A DNA stretch of 64,000 bases from Asterias amurensis (lineage: Eukaryota; Echinodermata; Asteroidea; Forcipulatida; Asteriidae): NCBI RefSeq assembly GCF_032118995.1, contig NC_092650.1, forward strand, positions 2,542,001 to 2,606,000. Direction: 5' to 3'. The notes under the pieces were generated by a model, which worked only from the letters and a program-made list of their open reading frames with translations, was not told where the DNA came from and did not search any database. Of the stretch, positions 34,201 through 46,186 are shown one piece after another (the stretch's first letter is position 1; each line of letters begins with the position of its first letter). Position numbers and translations under genes: made by a program.

Positions 34201-36450
34201 GGTCGGCCATTATGGGAGTCAAATAAATTGGCTGCCATAAATGGCCGACCGTTAGTCGACGCGGTAAAAGGAAAACCACGCAATTTCGAGGCATATTGTG
34301 TGGATCATTGTATTCTACTTTTTTTTATTATATTATTAGTGGTTTATTGTAAAAAACATCTGTTTGTCGCAGTCCAAAAATTAAAATAACAAAAATTAAA
34401 ATACAGATTTACATTTACAAAAGAGACGTTATGAGAACTTAAATTAGATAAAACAAAGACAATACATTTTAACAAGCACACCTAACTAACAAACCCAAAC
34501 ACCAAAACACCCAAACAAACACCCAAACGAACATCCAAACAAACAAACAAACAAACAAACAAACAAACAAACAAACAAACAAACAAACAAACCCAAACAA
34601 ACAAACAAACAAACAAACAAACAAAACAAAAAAAATTGGAGGCCTGCTAAAATGTTTTAAAGTCATCTGGAAATATAAAAAAAAATCTTCAAACATTAGA
34701 GTATATGTTTCTAAACAATAAAATAATTTTTGAGTAATTGTTTTTAACGATTTATATGCTTAAAAAAATTAATAAAGTGGTGTGGGGGTGACTCCGCCTA
34801 CCCCTTTTGTGACGTCAATCGAGGCAGACTTTGCCTCGATCGAACATCGAATTCGAACACACGTACGTGCAAGTACATTCAAGTCCTAGTCGTGAGTTTG
34901 TACGTTTGGAACAAGTTTTTTTCTTGCATTTTTCCGGCAATGTCGACCAGGTGTATTGCTGCTGGATGCAGCAAAACAACTAAAGATGACATGAAGAAAG
35001 AAGTTCTTTTCTTAAACATAACGCCATCCCAACAATTTGTCCAGCTAGTGGGGAAGTCGAAGAAGGTAACTGAAAGACGTAACGAACCTAAATGAGCAGT
35101 TGCCTAACGTGACAAAAAATCAGGTATTGTTTCAACTTTTAGGGCATGTTTTTAGCTTTCGCCAAGCGTCACTATCTTGTGTTGGTACTGCATGCGATTC
35201 ATCGCGCCTCGATTGACGTCACGAACAGCGCCCTCTCGGGTCGGGCTAATTTTCAAATTTGTAAATAAAATGGAAACTAATTTTTTTAAAACCATAGTTA
35301 ATTGTTTATTCATATTCCACTCATCAAACCACATATTTTAGTGACAAAAGCTTTATTTTGACAAAATACCACTTCCATGTTCAAAATACTGGTGAGGTAG
35401 TGAATGGCGCTAGACCTGTATCGGTTGGTTCTGCACCTGATACTAGACAAAGAGTCGGAATTCCTAAGGTTATTGTTCCATGCAGGAGGCAGCCACTCTC
35501 TATGTGGTTGAGGACAGGTCCGAATTACCAAAATTCAAAGAGAGCTGTTCAAGTCTTTCAGTGAGGGGCGGAATGTTAAGCACCACACAAATATCTGCAA
35601 AAAACACCAAACTTTAAAAGAAAAACCGGAGCTCTAACAGTTGCGATGTGGACGCGCTGAAAAACTCTACCAAAAAAGAAAAAAAAAACATCTTTCCAAC
35701 CATATGCATTGAATAACAAACGATTATCAACGCTTTTCAAAGACCAACTCGACCGGTCTAAGGCAACGTGTTCCTTTAAAAGATAAAGTTGTGTGCTTGT
35801 GTCTTTTTCTACCTCCATGGTTTAACCACGATTGCAAGCAAACAAAACCTACCATGGATCTTCGTCATAGATACTGACTCCTGGAGCTCTTCCACCTGAC
35901 GCCCACTGACTCCCATTTCACGTCTTATGTCTTTTAACTGAAGTGTTGTGTTTCTTAGTGCGACAGTTACCATTTGTTGGTTGGTAGTTACTGCAACCTG
36001 CAACTCACTAACCATACGACGTGTTTCCTCTTGCTCAGAGGTGGCTGTTTCTTGGTTGGTTGATATTGCAGCCATTGTACGTCTTGCCGCAGTCTGCAAC
36101 TCACTAACCATTCGACGTGTTTCCTCTTGCTCAGAGGTGGCTGTTTCTTGGTTGGTTGATATTGCAGCCATCGTACGTCTTGTGTCCTCCAGCTCAGATG
36201 AAACAGTTTCATGATTATCAGTCATTATTACTTTGAGCTCTTTCACCTGGTCTTGTGTGTTTCTGAGTTCATCTTCAAGAATGACTAGGTAGTTTTCTAC
36301 TATAAGCCTTAACTCGGCTACCTTACTATTTGTATCTACATCACATGAAACTGTTCTCTGGTTGCTGGAAGCTTCAACTTGTAGTTCAACTTGAGACTTC
36401 ACAATCAGAATGACCAAGAGCGAACGGATAAACAACCCCATTTTGCTCAA
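31254..36450 (-). CDS. FReD gene 3: secreted ficolin-like lectin, 410 aa
   Basis: Exons 35853-36450, 33031-33158, 32653-32914, 31254-31498; phases as in gene 1. The first exon differs from gene 1 at only four residues (two coiled-coil repeats), but the last exon differs at roughly a third of positions and is one codon shorter. Exon 2 uses an acceptor three bases further in (TATAAG/GAGTC), removing one residue without shifting frame. The exon 3 donor is CAA/GTACGA instead of CAG/GTACGA, so the junction codon becomes Arg instead of Gly. KDRDND, the Cys pair ([14 protein letters not shown]) and SNLNGRY are present; the His of the loop H-G-A-W-W is deleted. The residue after the second Cys is Phe. 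Confidence 0.88.
31714..32031. mobile_element. TTAA MITE, family D
   Basis: TTAAAGCCATTGGACACATT to CAATTGCTTTAA, intron 3 of gene 3; internally shorter than the unit 2 copy. Confidence 0.75.
32378..32565. mobile_element. Family A TTAA MITE, half copy
   Basis: TTAAAGGCACTCCAGACAC then family A left half only; orthologous to 17,866. Confidence 0.65.
33253..33620. mobile_element. Family A TTAA MITE (intron 1 of gene 3)
   Basis: TTAAAGTCACTGAATACTA to GGCGTCCAGTAC; the right terminal bases are lost. Orthologous to 2,869. Confidence 0.75.
34139..35779. mobile_element. Family B TTAA MITE with nested THAP-type element
   Basis: Same nest as 8,792-10,324, but more of the left arm is kept (up to GTGTGGATCATTGTATTC). 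The THAP-like frame 34,939-35,095 and its flanks are nearly identical to unit 1. Confidence 0.75.
34536..34625. repeat. (AAAC)n microsatellite
   Basis: About 20 AAAC units with one AAACCC interruption; unit 1 has only a few at 9,117-9,175. The FVCLFVCL minus-strand frame is its shadow. Confidence 0.9.
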
Positions 36451-36540
36451 TTATAACTGCAACTACAAAACACGACTCCTTTCGTTGCTGAATAGAGTAG
36501 AAATGTATAGATGAGTGAGCAACAGCCTATCTGTAGATCA

Positions 36541-36547
36541 TTTTATA
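36541..36547 (-). promoter_or_regulatory. TATA-like box of FReD gene 3
   Basis: TATAAAA on the minus strand ~90 bases before the ATG, as in gene 1. Confidence 0.45.
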
Positions 36548-36639
36548 TTAAACAGATGGTACCCGCATTAAAGTTTGTTTTTCTTCCTGATATACTGTTA
36601 GAGCGACCTGGATTCTTAGGGGAAATAGCCGTTGAACGT

Positions 36640-37018
36640 CAAAGACACTGGACACTTTTGGTTATTGTCAAAGACCAGTCTTCTCACATCTCAACATATG
36701 CATAAAATGACAAACCTGTGAAAATTTGAGCTCATTACTGGTCGTCGAAGTTGCGAGATAATATGGAAGAAAAAATACACTTGTCACACGAAGTTGTGTG
36801 CTTTCAGTTGCTTGATTTCGAGGGCTCAAAATCTAATTCTGAGGTCTCGAAATCAAACTCGGGGAAAGTTACTCCTTTCTCGGAAACTACGTTACTTCAG
36901 AGGGAGCCTTTACTAGCAATGTTTTATACTATCAACAGCTCTCCACTACTCGTCACCAAGTAAGGTTTTGTGCTATTAATTATTTTGAGTAATTACCAAT
37001 AGTGTCCACTGCCTTTAA
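36640..37018. mobile_element. Family A TTAA MITE upstream of gene 3
   Basis: Left TTAA is changed to GTCAAAG; the right end CCACTGCCTTTAA is intact. Orthologous to 11,184. Confidence 0.75.
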
Positions 37019-37346
37019 GAGAGACTGACTCGGGAACTATGTAGGTAGGTCAGAGTTCAGAGAGTGTCGTGTGAACAACTTTCAACCAGACTCGAGGATT
37101 GGTTTTGGACTTGGGCCAGACCCAAAGTTGTTACAATGACGTGTTGACAACGAACCAGGAAGTACAACTCAGTCTGAACATAACAAGGAAAGATGGCTTA
37201 ACAAGAGATTGATGGTTTTTACAGCTTTCACTATGGACAATGTGTAGTATAGCGCTTGGCTATGGGTTGGGTCCCGAGTCTCGGCTGAATAAAGGTGTAA
37301 AGGACGACTTTTGAGCTTTGTGACGTACGAAATGTATCCAAACCCT

Positions 37347-37699
37347 TTAAAGGGAAGGTACACCTTTGGTACTTGTCAAAGACCAGTCTTCTCACTTGCT
37401 GTATCCCACCATAAGCATAAAATAACAAACCTGTGAAAATTTGAGCTCAATTGGTCATCGGAGTTGCGAGAAAACTATGACAGAAAAAACACCCTTGTCA
37501 TTGTGTGCTTTCAGATAGGAATAAAAGACTTCTAGCTAGAAGTCTTTTATTATTTTTAGTGAGAAATTACCTCTTTCTCAAAATCGATGATACTTCAGAA
37601 TGTTTTATACCATCAACAGCTCTCCAAATGCTCGTTACCAAATCAGTTTTGAAGTTAATTTGCAATTACCAAATTACCAAACGTGTACCTTCCCTTTAA
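37347..37699. mobile_element. Family C TTAA MITE
   Basis: TTAAAGGGAAGGTACACC to GTACCTTCCCTTTAA; orthologous to 11,893. Confidence 0.8.
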
Positions 37700-37849
37700 A
37701 AGAAAATCCCGCAATGGGTTATTATCCTTTTTTTCAAAGATAAAAATCCGCATGATAGTTCATTGACCAAACTATTACTTGACATAAAGTCACCAGAGAT
37801 TACTACGATCATTATTTTATGTAATTGTGACATCTGACTTTTTTTTCAG

Positions 37850-37989
37850 GAACCGTCAAAGATGCATTAGGGAGTTACACGCTACCGTTTTATCTTAACA
37901 GCCTAATGTTTGCTGAAGCAGCCAAAGTTATGACCTCTCGACCTTTTGCACATTGGTACAGCAGTCGACGAGTTCAACAAGTCGCCTGA
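37850..37989 (+). pseudogene. Orphan SLC16-like terminal exon, copy 2
   Basis: Same acceptor, 140-bp frame, TGA and overlapping AATAAA as at 12,382. Translation TVKDALGSYTLPFYL... is unchanged from copy 1 over its length as far as I can see. Confidence 0.5.
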
Positions 37990-38180
37990 ATAAAAGGTCG
38001 AGTTGCACTGTAGACTTGATTCAAGTCCCATTCTCGTGTGAGAGGTCCCGAAGCATATATTCAAACTTACTATAAAACAACACGTAGCATACACAGTACA
38101 GTGCGAGGGATTCCTTGTCGCGCTCGCCGTCCAAATGTGCTCACGAGAACAGGTTTATTGGAGTGAATGCGGAGCACTTC

Positions 38181-38331
38181 GGAATGTCAGCTGCGCATGT
38201 CTGTTACTGCTGACAACGGATTTTGTCTATCTCCCATAACCTTTTGACAATACCAGCGGGTATTGTCAAAAGGTTATGGGAGATAGACGAACCCATTGTC
38301 AGCAGTAACAGACATGCGCAGCTGACATTCC
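38181..38331. repeat. 150-bp palindrome, copy 2
   Basis: As at 12,713; followed nine bases later by the unit-3-specific MITE. Confidence 0.85.
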
Positions 38332-38342
38332 TAAGTGGCTTA

Positions 38343-38471
38343 GGCCGTGTCCGAAACGACGACTTCGGCTACAGCTACGTCTAGATCAGCGCGTCTACCA
38401 GTGTTGAAGAATAGGCAGACGCGCGCGATCTAGCCGTAGCTGTAGCCGAAGTCGTCGTTTCGGACACGGCC
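38343..38471. mobile_element. 129-bp MITE, unit 3 only (Harbinger-like target)
   Basis: Ends GGCCGTGTCCGAAACGACGA and TCGTCGTTTCGGACACGGCC, flanked by TTA (38,340-38,342) and TCA (38,472-38,474). Units 1 and 4 have the empty site GGCTTATACGC. A 3-bp T-A-type target fits PIF/Harbinger elements. Confidence 0.85.
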
Positions 38472-38474
38472 TCA

Positions 38475-39849
38475 TACGCACAAACTTTTCCAAGTGACGT
38501 CATAACCATAGTTTTGGGGTCGCGACTCTATGGGGCGCCAACAGTAAAAATTTTTATTTAAAGCAATATTTACAAAATAGTTAATCATACAACATGTAAT
38601 TCATTATTCGTCCATTATTTTACCTTTATTTACAAATATTAAATTTTAAACCGCACAATTATACATAAGCTTCGCAAGGGTGATGACACACACCGCAAGC
38701 ATAGAGAATCACACCGGATTCACCAACTCAAGACAGTCCAACCCTTTGAACCAAACATAAACACTGGTGTTAAATAACTTCCCATTACCCTCCATTTCAC
38801 TTTAGCTGAAGAGTTTATTTGTTGTATATTTATTTTCTTTAAATAAAGTGTAAAATAATACGCAATTTGAAAGGGTGAGTGTGAACTTCAGGGCCCATGG
38901 ACGGTGGGTCTGCCCACATTAAAAGCCCATACAATCATGACATAATTAATCGTTTGTGTAATTCGGTCTTAAAGGTCAGAAAATGTAATATTTAAAACAG
39001 ATTTACAAATGATAACTCAATATGGACACAGAATGTTTAAAACATTTACAATCGTTTATTCACAGTCAGAAAAAAAAAAAAAATCTGCATAATCACATTA
39101 TAATTATGATAATAAAACATTTTACCCATTAATCACTAATAAGCAGTGGGAATTCAACATTACCAAAACGATATTTCTTTCAGATGTCATTATTTTTGTA
39201 GGAACACCATACTTTCGTCAAAATCGTTGGGTATTCTACTATTATGGTAGATATTGATGCTTTTGTGTAAAAGCTTGTAGGCCTACACTGGTGACCAGCC
39301 AGAATGCTGTGCAATGTACATTAGTAGCTGGTATCCTGCTCATTCACGTTACACCATCATTCTTTCTTTCTTATTTGCTTCATGAAAATGCAGCACTTAA
39401 AAATGAATCAAACAGGTGGCAATGTATGGTAAGAACACATTAATGCTCCTAAAAAAACATGATTATAGGTTCCTAAATCAACTTAAATCTAATATTACAT
39501 CATGAGTGGCACCTTAAACTTAATTATGTAAATAAGGGGTCAATCTACTCTTCAAAACCATGTCAAAACACTCCAAAGGAAATTAAAGATAATTTTAACC
39601 TTTGACATCGGTAAGCAATCCCTTCCATTGTTAAGAATACAGATAGTGTATGGGGTAATGGAATATTGTTACATCGTACAGTCAGCAGTGAAAAGTTTCA
39701 GACACTTTTAGCTCTGAAAAATTAAATCGAGTCTCTGAAATGTATTGAAAGGAGCAACATTTTTTTATGCTAATTTCCACGCAATGTAGTAATGTATTAT
39801 ATTTTTTAAGTGTACCAATTAAATGATGACAACAATTCATAAAAAACCT
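38475..39849. other. Spacer without recognised genes
   Basis: AT-rich; shared with 52,180-53,551. 38,934-39,556 is missing from unit 1. No coding signal. Confidence 0.5.
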
Positions 39850-40220
39850 TTAAAGGGAAGGTACACGTTTGGTAATTACTCAAAAAACTTATTAACTTAA
39901 AAACTGACTTGGTATCAAGCATTGGAGAGCTGTTGGTAGTATAAAACATTGCGGGAAACGACCCCCTCTGATGTAACGTAGTTTTTGAGAGAGGTAATTT
40001 CTCACTAAAATAATAAAAGACTTCTAGCTAGAAGTCTTTTATTCCTATCTAAAAGCACACAAACTCGTCCAACAAGGGTGTTTTTTCTTTCATCATTTTC
40101 TCGCAACTCCGATGACCAATTGGGCTCAAATTTTCACAGGTTTGTTGTTTTATGCTTATGATGGGATACACCAAGTGAGAAGACTGGTCTTTGACAATTA
40201 CCAAACATGTACCTTCCCTA
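39850..40220. mobile_element. Family C TTAA MITE
   Basis: TTAAAGGGAAGGTACACG to CATGTACCTTCCCTA; central AGACTTCTAGCTAGAAGTCT hairpin. Orthologous to 13,621. Confidence 0.75.
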
Positions 40221-40659
40221 TGAGACAGGTGTCTCACTGGTCTTGTTTGGGAAACACCAGGAAAAAAAAGAAACTGTAATTAGAGGTGAACATTTTATCT
40301 CGAGGATTGCCTGGCCCACTTGTTTCCACTTTAACTTATCACAATACTATAATAATTACACTTTTCATAAACTTATTTTAAACGGATCTTTCTTTCCTGC
40401 AACAGAAGATTCCATTATGCCAAAATAGAGTTAAAATATTTGAAATACTGTTAGTTTCTTTTCTTTTTTTAAACTTAAGTCATCGTGAATTTAAAGTAAA
40501 TATATAAATCTCATTTTTGTTTAAAGTCATACATGGTTACTCATAAAAAAAGTGTCAAGTAACGAAGTGCCTTAATATACATTGCATTTAGATAGATGAC
40601 CCCTAACCCCTTACCCCCCCCCCCACACACACACACAAAACAAACAACTAAGACAGAAT

Positions 40660-40790
40660 CCGATTTGCTACTACAGCTAAGGCTAAGGCTACGGCTGTTG
40701 CTAATGGAGTTGCTAAGGGACGTCCTATACTTCAACACATGATAATGCAGAATTCTAGCCGTAGCCGTTGCCGTCAGTTGGACACGGCCC
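40660..40790. mobile_element. MITE related to the 38,343 element
   Basis: Repeated TAAGGCTAAGGCTACGGC at the left, and AGCCGTAGCCG.. ending GGACACGGCCC at the right, share the GGACACGGCC end with the 38,343 MITE. Also at 54,360-54,495. Confidence 0.5.
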
Positions 40791-40797
40791 GAGTAAT

Positions 40798-41001
40798 AAA
40801 GACAAAGGACAACGAATTTCCAATCTCATCCAACTTGCTCGTCACTATCTCGCAAAAAAAAGTGACATTTACATAATCAAAGAAACAACCAAAAAAGCTA
40901 ACCGTCCTCAGTTTTTGAAAGACTTGGTATCATCTGGTTATAAGGCTGGAGTTTCCCACATTAAATGTCATCCTATTACTATAAAATATAACAACAACTG
41001 A
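40798..41001 (+). other. Possible LINE endonuclease N-terminal fragment
   Basis: Frame NKDKGQRISNLIQLARHYL..SDIYIIKETTK resembles the start of an AP-type endonuclease (hydrophobic D-I-x-x-I-x-E-T strand). The unit 4 copy (54,490-54,700) is frame-shifted. Weak, no further domain. Confidence 0.25.
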
Positions 41002-41102
41002 CCAATCAGACAAAATGGCGCCAGTTTGCACTTAAAACATTCCCTGTATTTTTATGATCAATTGGCAGTAATTAGTGGCATCACACCAAGTCGCTTTTTT
41101 TT

Positions 41103-41481
41103 TTAAGGCACTGGACACTATTGGTAATTATTCAAAATAGCTGTAAGCGTAAAAACTTAATTGGTAACGAGCAATGGAGAGCTGTTGGTAAGTATAAAAC
41201 ATTGTGAGAAACTGCTTCCTCTGAAATACCGTAGTTTTTTTTAGAAAGAGGTACTTTCTCACTCAAATAATAAAATACTTAAGCTGAAGCCTTTTATTAT
41301 GCATCTGGAAAGCACACAAAGTAAAGTAACAGGTGTGTTTTTTCTTTCATTATTCTCTTGCAAAATTTGATGAACAATTGAGCACAAATTTCTACAGGTT
41401 TGTTATTTTGTGCATATGTTGCGATACACCAAGTGAGAATACTGGTCTTTGACAATTACCAATAGTGTCCAGTGCCTTTAA
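41103..41481. mobile_element. Family A TTAA MITE
   Basis: TTAAGGCACTGGACACTATT to GTCCAGTGCCTTTAA. Confidence 0.8.
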
Positions 41482-41681
41482 GTCCAATTATCTTCACTCG
41501 TGAATCCAATTCCTTTACTCAGCCTTCCAATCATTATTTGAACGCAGCATCTTGAAATGCCCGATAAAAAAAAGCACCACCGTAAAAGAAAAACTTACAA
41601 ATATTACTGCACAATGAAAGATAAAAAGATCCAGTTCTCTTTCCAGAGGCTGGTTATTGTCATGCACTGTTTACTCTGGCC

Positions 41682-41838
41682 CTTTTCGAATCCACGGCTT
41701 CGTCTTTGGATTTGGCTTCGGGCTCCGTCCACTTGTCTGAAGCCCTGAGCGCGTACACAAAGCACGGGCAAATGTCAAAACAACCGGGGGCCAAGCTAGC
41801 CGAGCCGAATCCAAAGCCGAGGTTTCGAAAAGTGCCTA
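41682..41838. mobile_element. Palindromic MITE
   Basis: GGCCCTTTTCGAATCCACGG and, inverted, CCGAGGTTTCGAAAAGTGCC ends, with GGATTTGGCTTCGG / CCGAATCCAAAGCC inner arms. Copy in unit 4 at 55,380. Confidence 0.8.
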
Positions 41839-42071
41839 TATCACAACTTTACGTTTATCTGTTTTCCTTTTTAATATAAACAAAATCGCATTGATGTTGA
41901 TCTACTTGGTAAGGACATCATAATGCATATCAACGACTGGATTTATACAGTTCTGAAGGCACGATTGTTAATAATAACATCAACAGGTTAATTAGTTATC
42001 TGTGTTCTACACATGTGTGCAAAACATCATCCCATCCGCACAAACTGCTTGTGGTGAACGATCAAAAGTGA

Positions 42072-42250
42072 AATAATCTGAGGTCTCGAAATCAAATTCG
42101 TGGAAAATTACTTCTTTCTCAAAAACTACGTCACTTAGCCGTTTCTCACGACGTTTTATACTATCAACCTCTCCCCATTACTCGTAAACAAGTACGAGTT
42201 TATGCTAATAATTGTTTTGGGTAGTTACCAATAGTGTCCACTGCCTTTAA
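42072..42250. mobile_element. Family A TTAA MITE, right half
   Basis: Starts in GAGGTCTCGAAATC and ends CCACTGCCTTTAA. Confidence 0.65.
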
Positions 42251-42677
42251 ATACTCTGCTTAATTTTATATGAGTAGTCCCTAGGCCTGTCGAGTTAGTC
42301 TCCCTGCTGGTCTCCAAGTCAATAATGCCACTTTTTTTTTAGGGAATCATCTAAATCGTACATCAAGATGGTAGTCAACAACCCCAAGTCACAATAGGGA
42401 AAATGTGTGTAGGCCTACACCCTGAAAACCCTTTGGGTATTGTAGCGGCCCTATACTTGCTTTTGCACTATCAGTGATTTCATTGGATACAATGATTTCA
42501 TTGGATAAACGTGAAGTGACGTTAGCTTTCCACATCTGTATTTCAATGTGGGTACAGCTGACAAACATCACATTGGACCAATCATCAAAACACAGATTTG
42601 GTCGTCTGCATGTTGTGGGCGCTCTGCTGGGGTCTGCGATGGTTAGTCTAGCCGATAGCCAGCGCCCCTTGTTAGAT

Positions 42678-43025
42678 TTAAACGAACACGTTGCCTACGG
42701 TCGAGTTGGTCTTTGAAAAACGTGTGTAACCGTTTGTTATGAAATGCACATGGGTTAAAAGATGTTGTAAAAGTAGAATACAATGATCCACACAAACATG
42801 CATCGAAATTGCACGGTTTTCCTTTTACCTCGTCGACTAACACGGTCGGCCATTTATGGGAGTTCGCACAGTAAAAGGCAAACCTCGCAATTTCGAGGCA
42901 AACTTGTGTGGATCATTGTATTCTACTTTTGAAACATCTTTCTAATCATATGCATTTTATAAAAAATGGTTACAAACGCTTTTTATAGACCAACTCGTCC
43001 GATCCAAGGCAACGTGTTCCGTTAA
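42678..43025. mobile_element. Family B TTAA MITE
   Basis: TTAAACGAACACGTTGCC to GGCAACGTGTTCCGTTAA; orthologous to 28,704. Confidence 0.85.
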
Positions 43026-43344
43026 CATCAGTCGTTTGCCCTATCCACTGCGAGTTGGGGGGCACGATAGCTAGCTTACCTGGGGCATTTTTTCTTTCTT
43101 TCATTATTCTCTTGCAACTTCGACCAGTTGAGTCTACTTTTCCACAGATTGTTATTTCTGCATTATGTTGAGATACACCAAGTGAGAATGGTCTTTGACA
43201 GTCAATACCAAACGTGTCCAGCCGTCATTTTCACCAAACTCTGCCAGACTTTAGAATCAATTTTAGGACTTAGAACGAGTTCAGTTCCTTAACCATGGGC
43301 CTAGATGTTACGACGCATTGAACCCATCTCCTATAGGACGAGTT

Positions 43345-43590
43345 AATAATAATAATAATAACCCGTTTTTATATAGCGCTTTAGACAAGAAGGGCATCCC
43401 AAAGTGCTTCACATTATTACCCCTGGTCACTGGGCCTTAAATCACTCCTTAAACCATCTCAGCTCCCTGGTGTGAGAGAAGCAATTATAGTGAAGTGTCT
43501 TGCTCAGGGACACAAGTGTCACGACCGGGATTCGAACCCACCCTCTGCTGAACAGAAGCACCAGAGCACCTATCCGCTCGGCCACGACAC
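43345..43590 (-). mobile_element. tRNA-headed SINE with internal deletion
   Basis: Same tail and tRNA-like boxes as 29,375, but the stretch between CTCCCTGGTG and GAGAGAAGC is missing (~100 bp). Confidence 0.8.
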
Positions 43591-45051
43591 ACTGAGTTAC
43601 TCGTCCTAACTCGAGATAGGATTTATCGTAGCATTTCATGAAATCGGCTGCAGTGCCTTTAATTCTAATTGCAACATTCAATTCAATTTAATTCACTTTA
43701 TTATCCCAGATGGGAGATTCAGTTTAGACGAGACGACTTATTTATGCACTAACAAATATGTTTGGTCCACAGTGAAAACACTGGCTTATTTGCTTTGCGC
43801 ACAAAAATATTGTGTGTTTTTTTTGGTCAATCATTGGACCAAAACGTACACCAACAACGTTGTTTTTCGATCTATCCATTAACCTACACGGGTTAATATT
43901 CCAGAAAGTATGAAGTACATACATGTACACTGCACTACACTTTGTATACAGCGGTAGGTAACAAAAATCATTGCACTGTCTTGGCTGATTTTATTTGGTT
44001 GTTGTTATTTTGTATTTTTTTAAACTAGACTTGGAACTGACTATTTATCATGCTTAACAAAATCGATGTGTTACCTCAAAATCAGTTGTGGCCGAAGGAG
44101 GGTACTTCTCATTTAATTGAAGAAGTTGCATAAATTATAACAATCGCCGTGTGATGAAATGTAACCTGGAAAAAGGGTACACTATGAAAACTATATTGAG
44201 TATAACTAATAAAACACACTCAAGATCGGGTGGGGAAAAGACGCGAGGAAATGCACAACAAAAAATAGGAACAGATGACACAAAGTATAGGTTTCTCAAA
44301 CAAAAATAAAAAATGACTTTATTGATTATAAGACAATTTAACAAAAGCAGTATAAAACAATGCAAACCAAAAACGTATGAACTTGTGATCTAAACCTTAA
44401 AAATGACTCTGTTCGGAACTTCAAACAAAGAAAACCAAGTTAAACCTAAACCAAAATAAACCATAAGAAACCTTGACCAAAGCTAACAAAAAAACAAAAC
44501 AAAAATCAAATTAAAATCAAATTAAAATCAAAATGGCTTTTGAAACTGATTCCATAATTATTAGCAGGAAATACACTTGAAGCAGGCAAAATTATGTAGA
44601 AATTAAAACTTAAGCAGAGAGATAAAACAGAAGTGTTCCTTGCGCTGCCAGGCTGCTATATGATTGTTATTCAAAGATATAACAATAAGTCACCAGCCTC
44701 AAGTTCAAGATTTAATTAGCAAAATAACCAATCTTTGAAAGTTTCATCACATTGGGATTGCTAGTGAATCCAATCTGAAAGATTTTGAGTACAGGAAATT
44801 AGAAACCTACCCAAGATGGATCATTACCTGTTACACAGTTGTTTATTTTAGATTTCATTCATAGATTATACTTCTGTCATAGATTATATCTGAGCATTAA
44901 TTAACCAGGACATATCCATTGCAGTTAATATTAGTCTTATTAGGCCTACTAAGAGAATAAATTATTTCTACCAAACCGCCATTTGCTTACAAAGCATTTG
45001 CAAGAGGGACAACCCAAATTGAACAATTGTTAGGAAATGAGACAGTTGTGG
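43591..45051. other. Spacer at the unit 3/unit 4 junction
   Basis: Shared AT-rich flank; the unit border is placed at ~44,020. No gene recognised. Confidence 0.5.
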
Positions 45052-45197
45052 TTAAAGACACTGGACACTATTGGTAATTGTCAAGGACTATGTCTTCTCA
45101 CTTGGAGTATCTAAACATAATGCATACAATTACAAACCTGTGAAAATTTGAACTTGGTCGTACAAATTGCGAGATAGCAATGAAACAAAAATACCCT
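45052..45197. mobile_element. Family A TTAA MITE, left part
   Basis: TTAAAGACACTGGACACTA start; broken off after ~145 bp, where a local repeat of TTAATATTAGTCTTATTAGG begins again. Confidence 0.65.
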
Positions 45198-45309
45198 TAA
45201 TATTAGTCTTATTAGGCCTACTAAGAGAATAAATTATTTCTACCATACCGCCATTTGCTTGTTTCAAAGCATTTGCGGGGGGGGGACCCAAACAGAACAA
45301 TTATTGGGA

Positions 45310-45676
45310 AATAAGCACTATTGGTAATTGTCAAGGACCAGTCTTCTCACTTGGAGTATCTAATATGCATAAAATAACAAACCTGTGAAAATTTGAGCTC
45401 AATTGGTCGTCAAAGTTGCGAGATAACTATGAAAGAAAAAACAACCTTGTCACACGAAGTTGAGTGCTTTCAGATGCTTTGCGAGACCTCAAAATCTAGT
45501 TCTGATGTCTCAAAATCAAATTCGTGGACACTTACTTCTTTCTCGAAACCGCGTCACTTCAGAGAGAGCCGTTACTCACAATGTTGTATACTATCAACCT
45601 CTCCTCATTACTAGTTACCAAGGTTTTATGCTAATAACTATTTGGAGTAATTACCAATAGTGTCCACTGCCTTTAA
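45310..45676. mobile_element. Family A TTAA MITE
   Basis: Eroded left end (CACTATTGGTAATTG), right end CCACTGCCTTTAA; orthologous to 787. Confidence 0.7.
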
Positions 45677-46139
45677 AAAGGCGTCGATTTAGTATGGAAC
45701 CGTATTAAGCCATTTTTAATGTTCGTATATGTAAATTCTATGTGGGGAGTATGCAGCCTGTGCAACATTAGTATGCGCTACTCGTGAAGATGTAGCATCC
45801 ACTCTCATTATACGAGTCGGATTTAGAACGGGTTATTTAAAAGGGTATCTTGAGAGTTTTATAAGCGATGCGTTTGTACTCGGAAGTCTTACATACTATA
45901 CTGGTCGTATTGGGTTTAGAGTGACATTCCTTATTAGTTACTTTCTGCAACTATTTTAGCTACCCGATGTCAATATTTTTATACATGTCTCATTTAATCC
46001 ATTGCATTAAAAGTTAATTCACATTAAATTGTTTTCCATGTTTTCCATTTTTAGGTTTCAAAGTACAGGTTTAACTATTATGGTTTAAAACATTACGAGA
46101 AACTTAATAAGATGAAGTGATCAGGTGATTTATGAGATG

Positions 46140-46145
46140 TTTATT
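46140..46145 (-). promoter_or_regulatory. Polyadenylation signal of FReD gene 4
   Basis: AATAAA on the minus strand downstream of the stop. Confidence 0.45.
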
Positions 46146-46186
46146 ACTGCGTACCTTTTTATAATGGTATCCATCTTAATTAAGGA

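Larger units (their letters stand above)
30142..44019. repeat. Tandem unit 3
   Basis: Complete unit, ~13.9 kb, with FReD gene 3. Closest to unit 1 in the first-exon region and to unit 4 in the upstream spacer. Confidence 0.85.

Noticed and set aside
34469-34696. Minus-strand frame rich in FVCLFVCL
   Set aside because: Translation of the (AAAC)n microsatellite.
40798-41001. Firm call as a LINE endonuclease
   Set aside because: Only a short resemblance (DIYIIKET); the unit 4 copy is shifted and no further endonuclease motifs follow, so it is listed only as a weak possibility.
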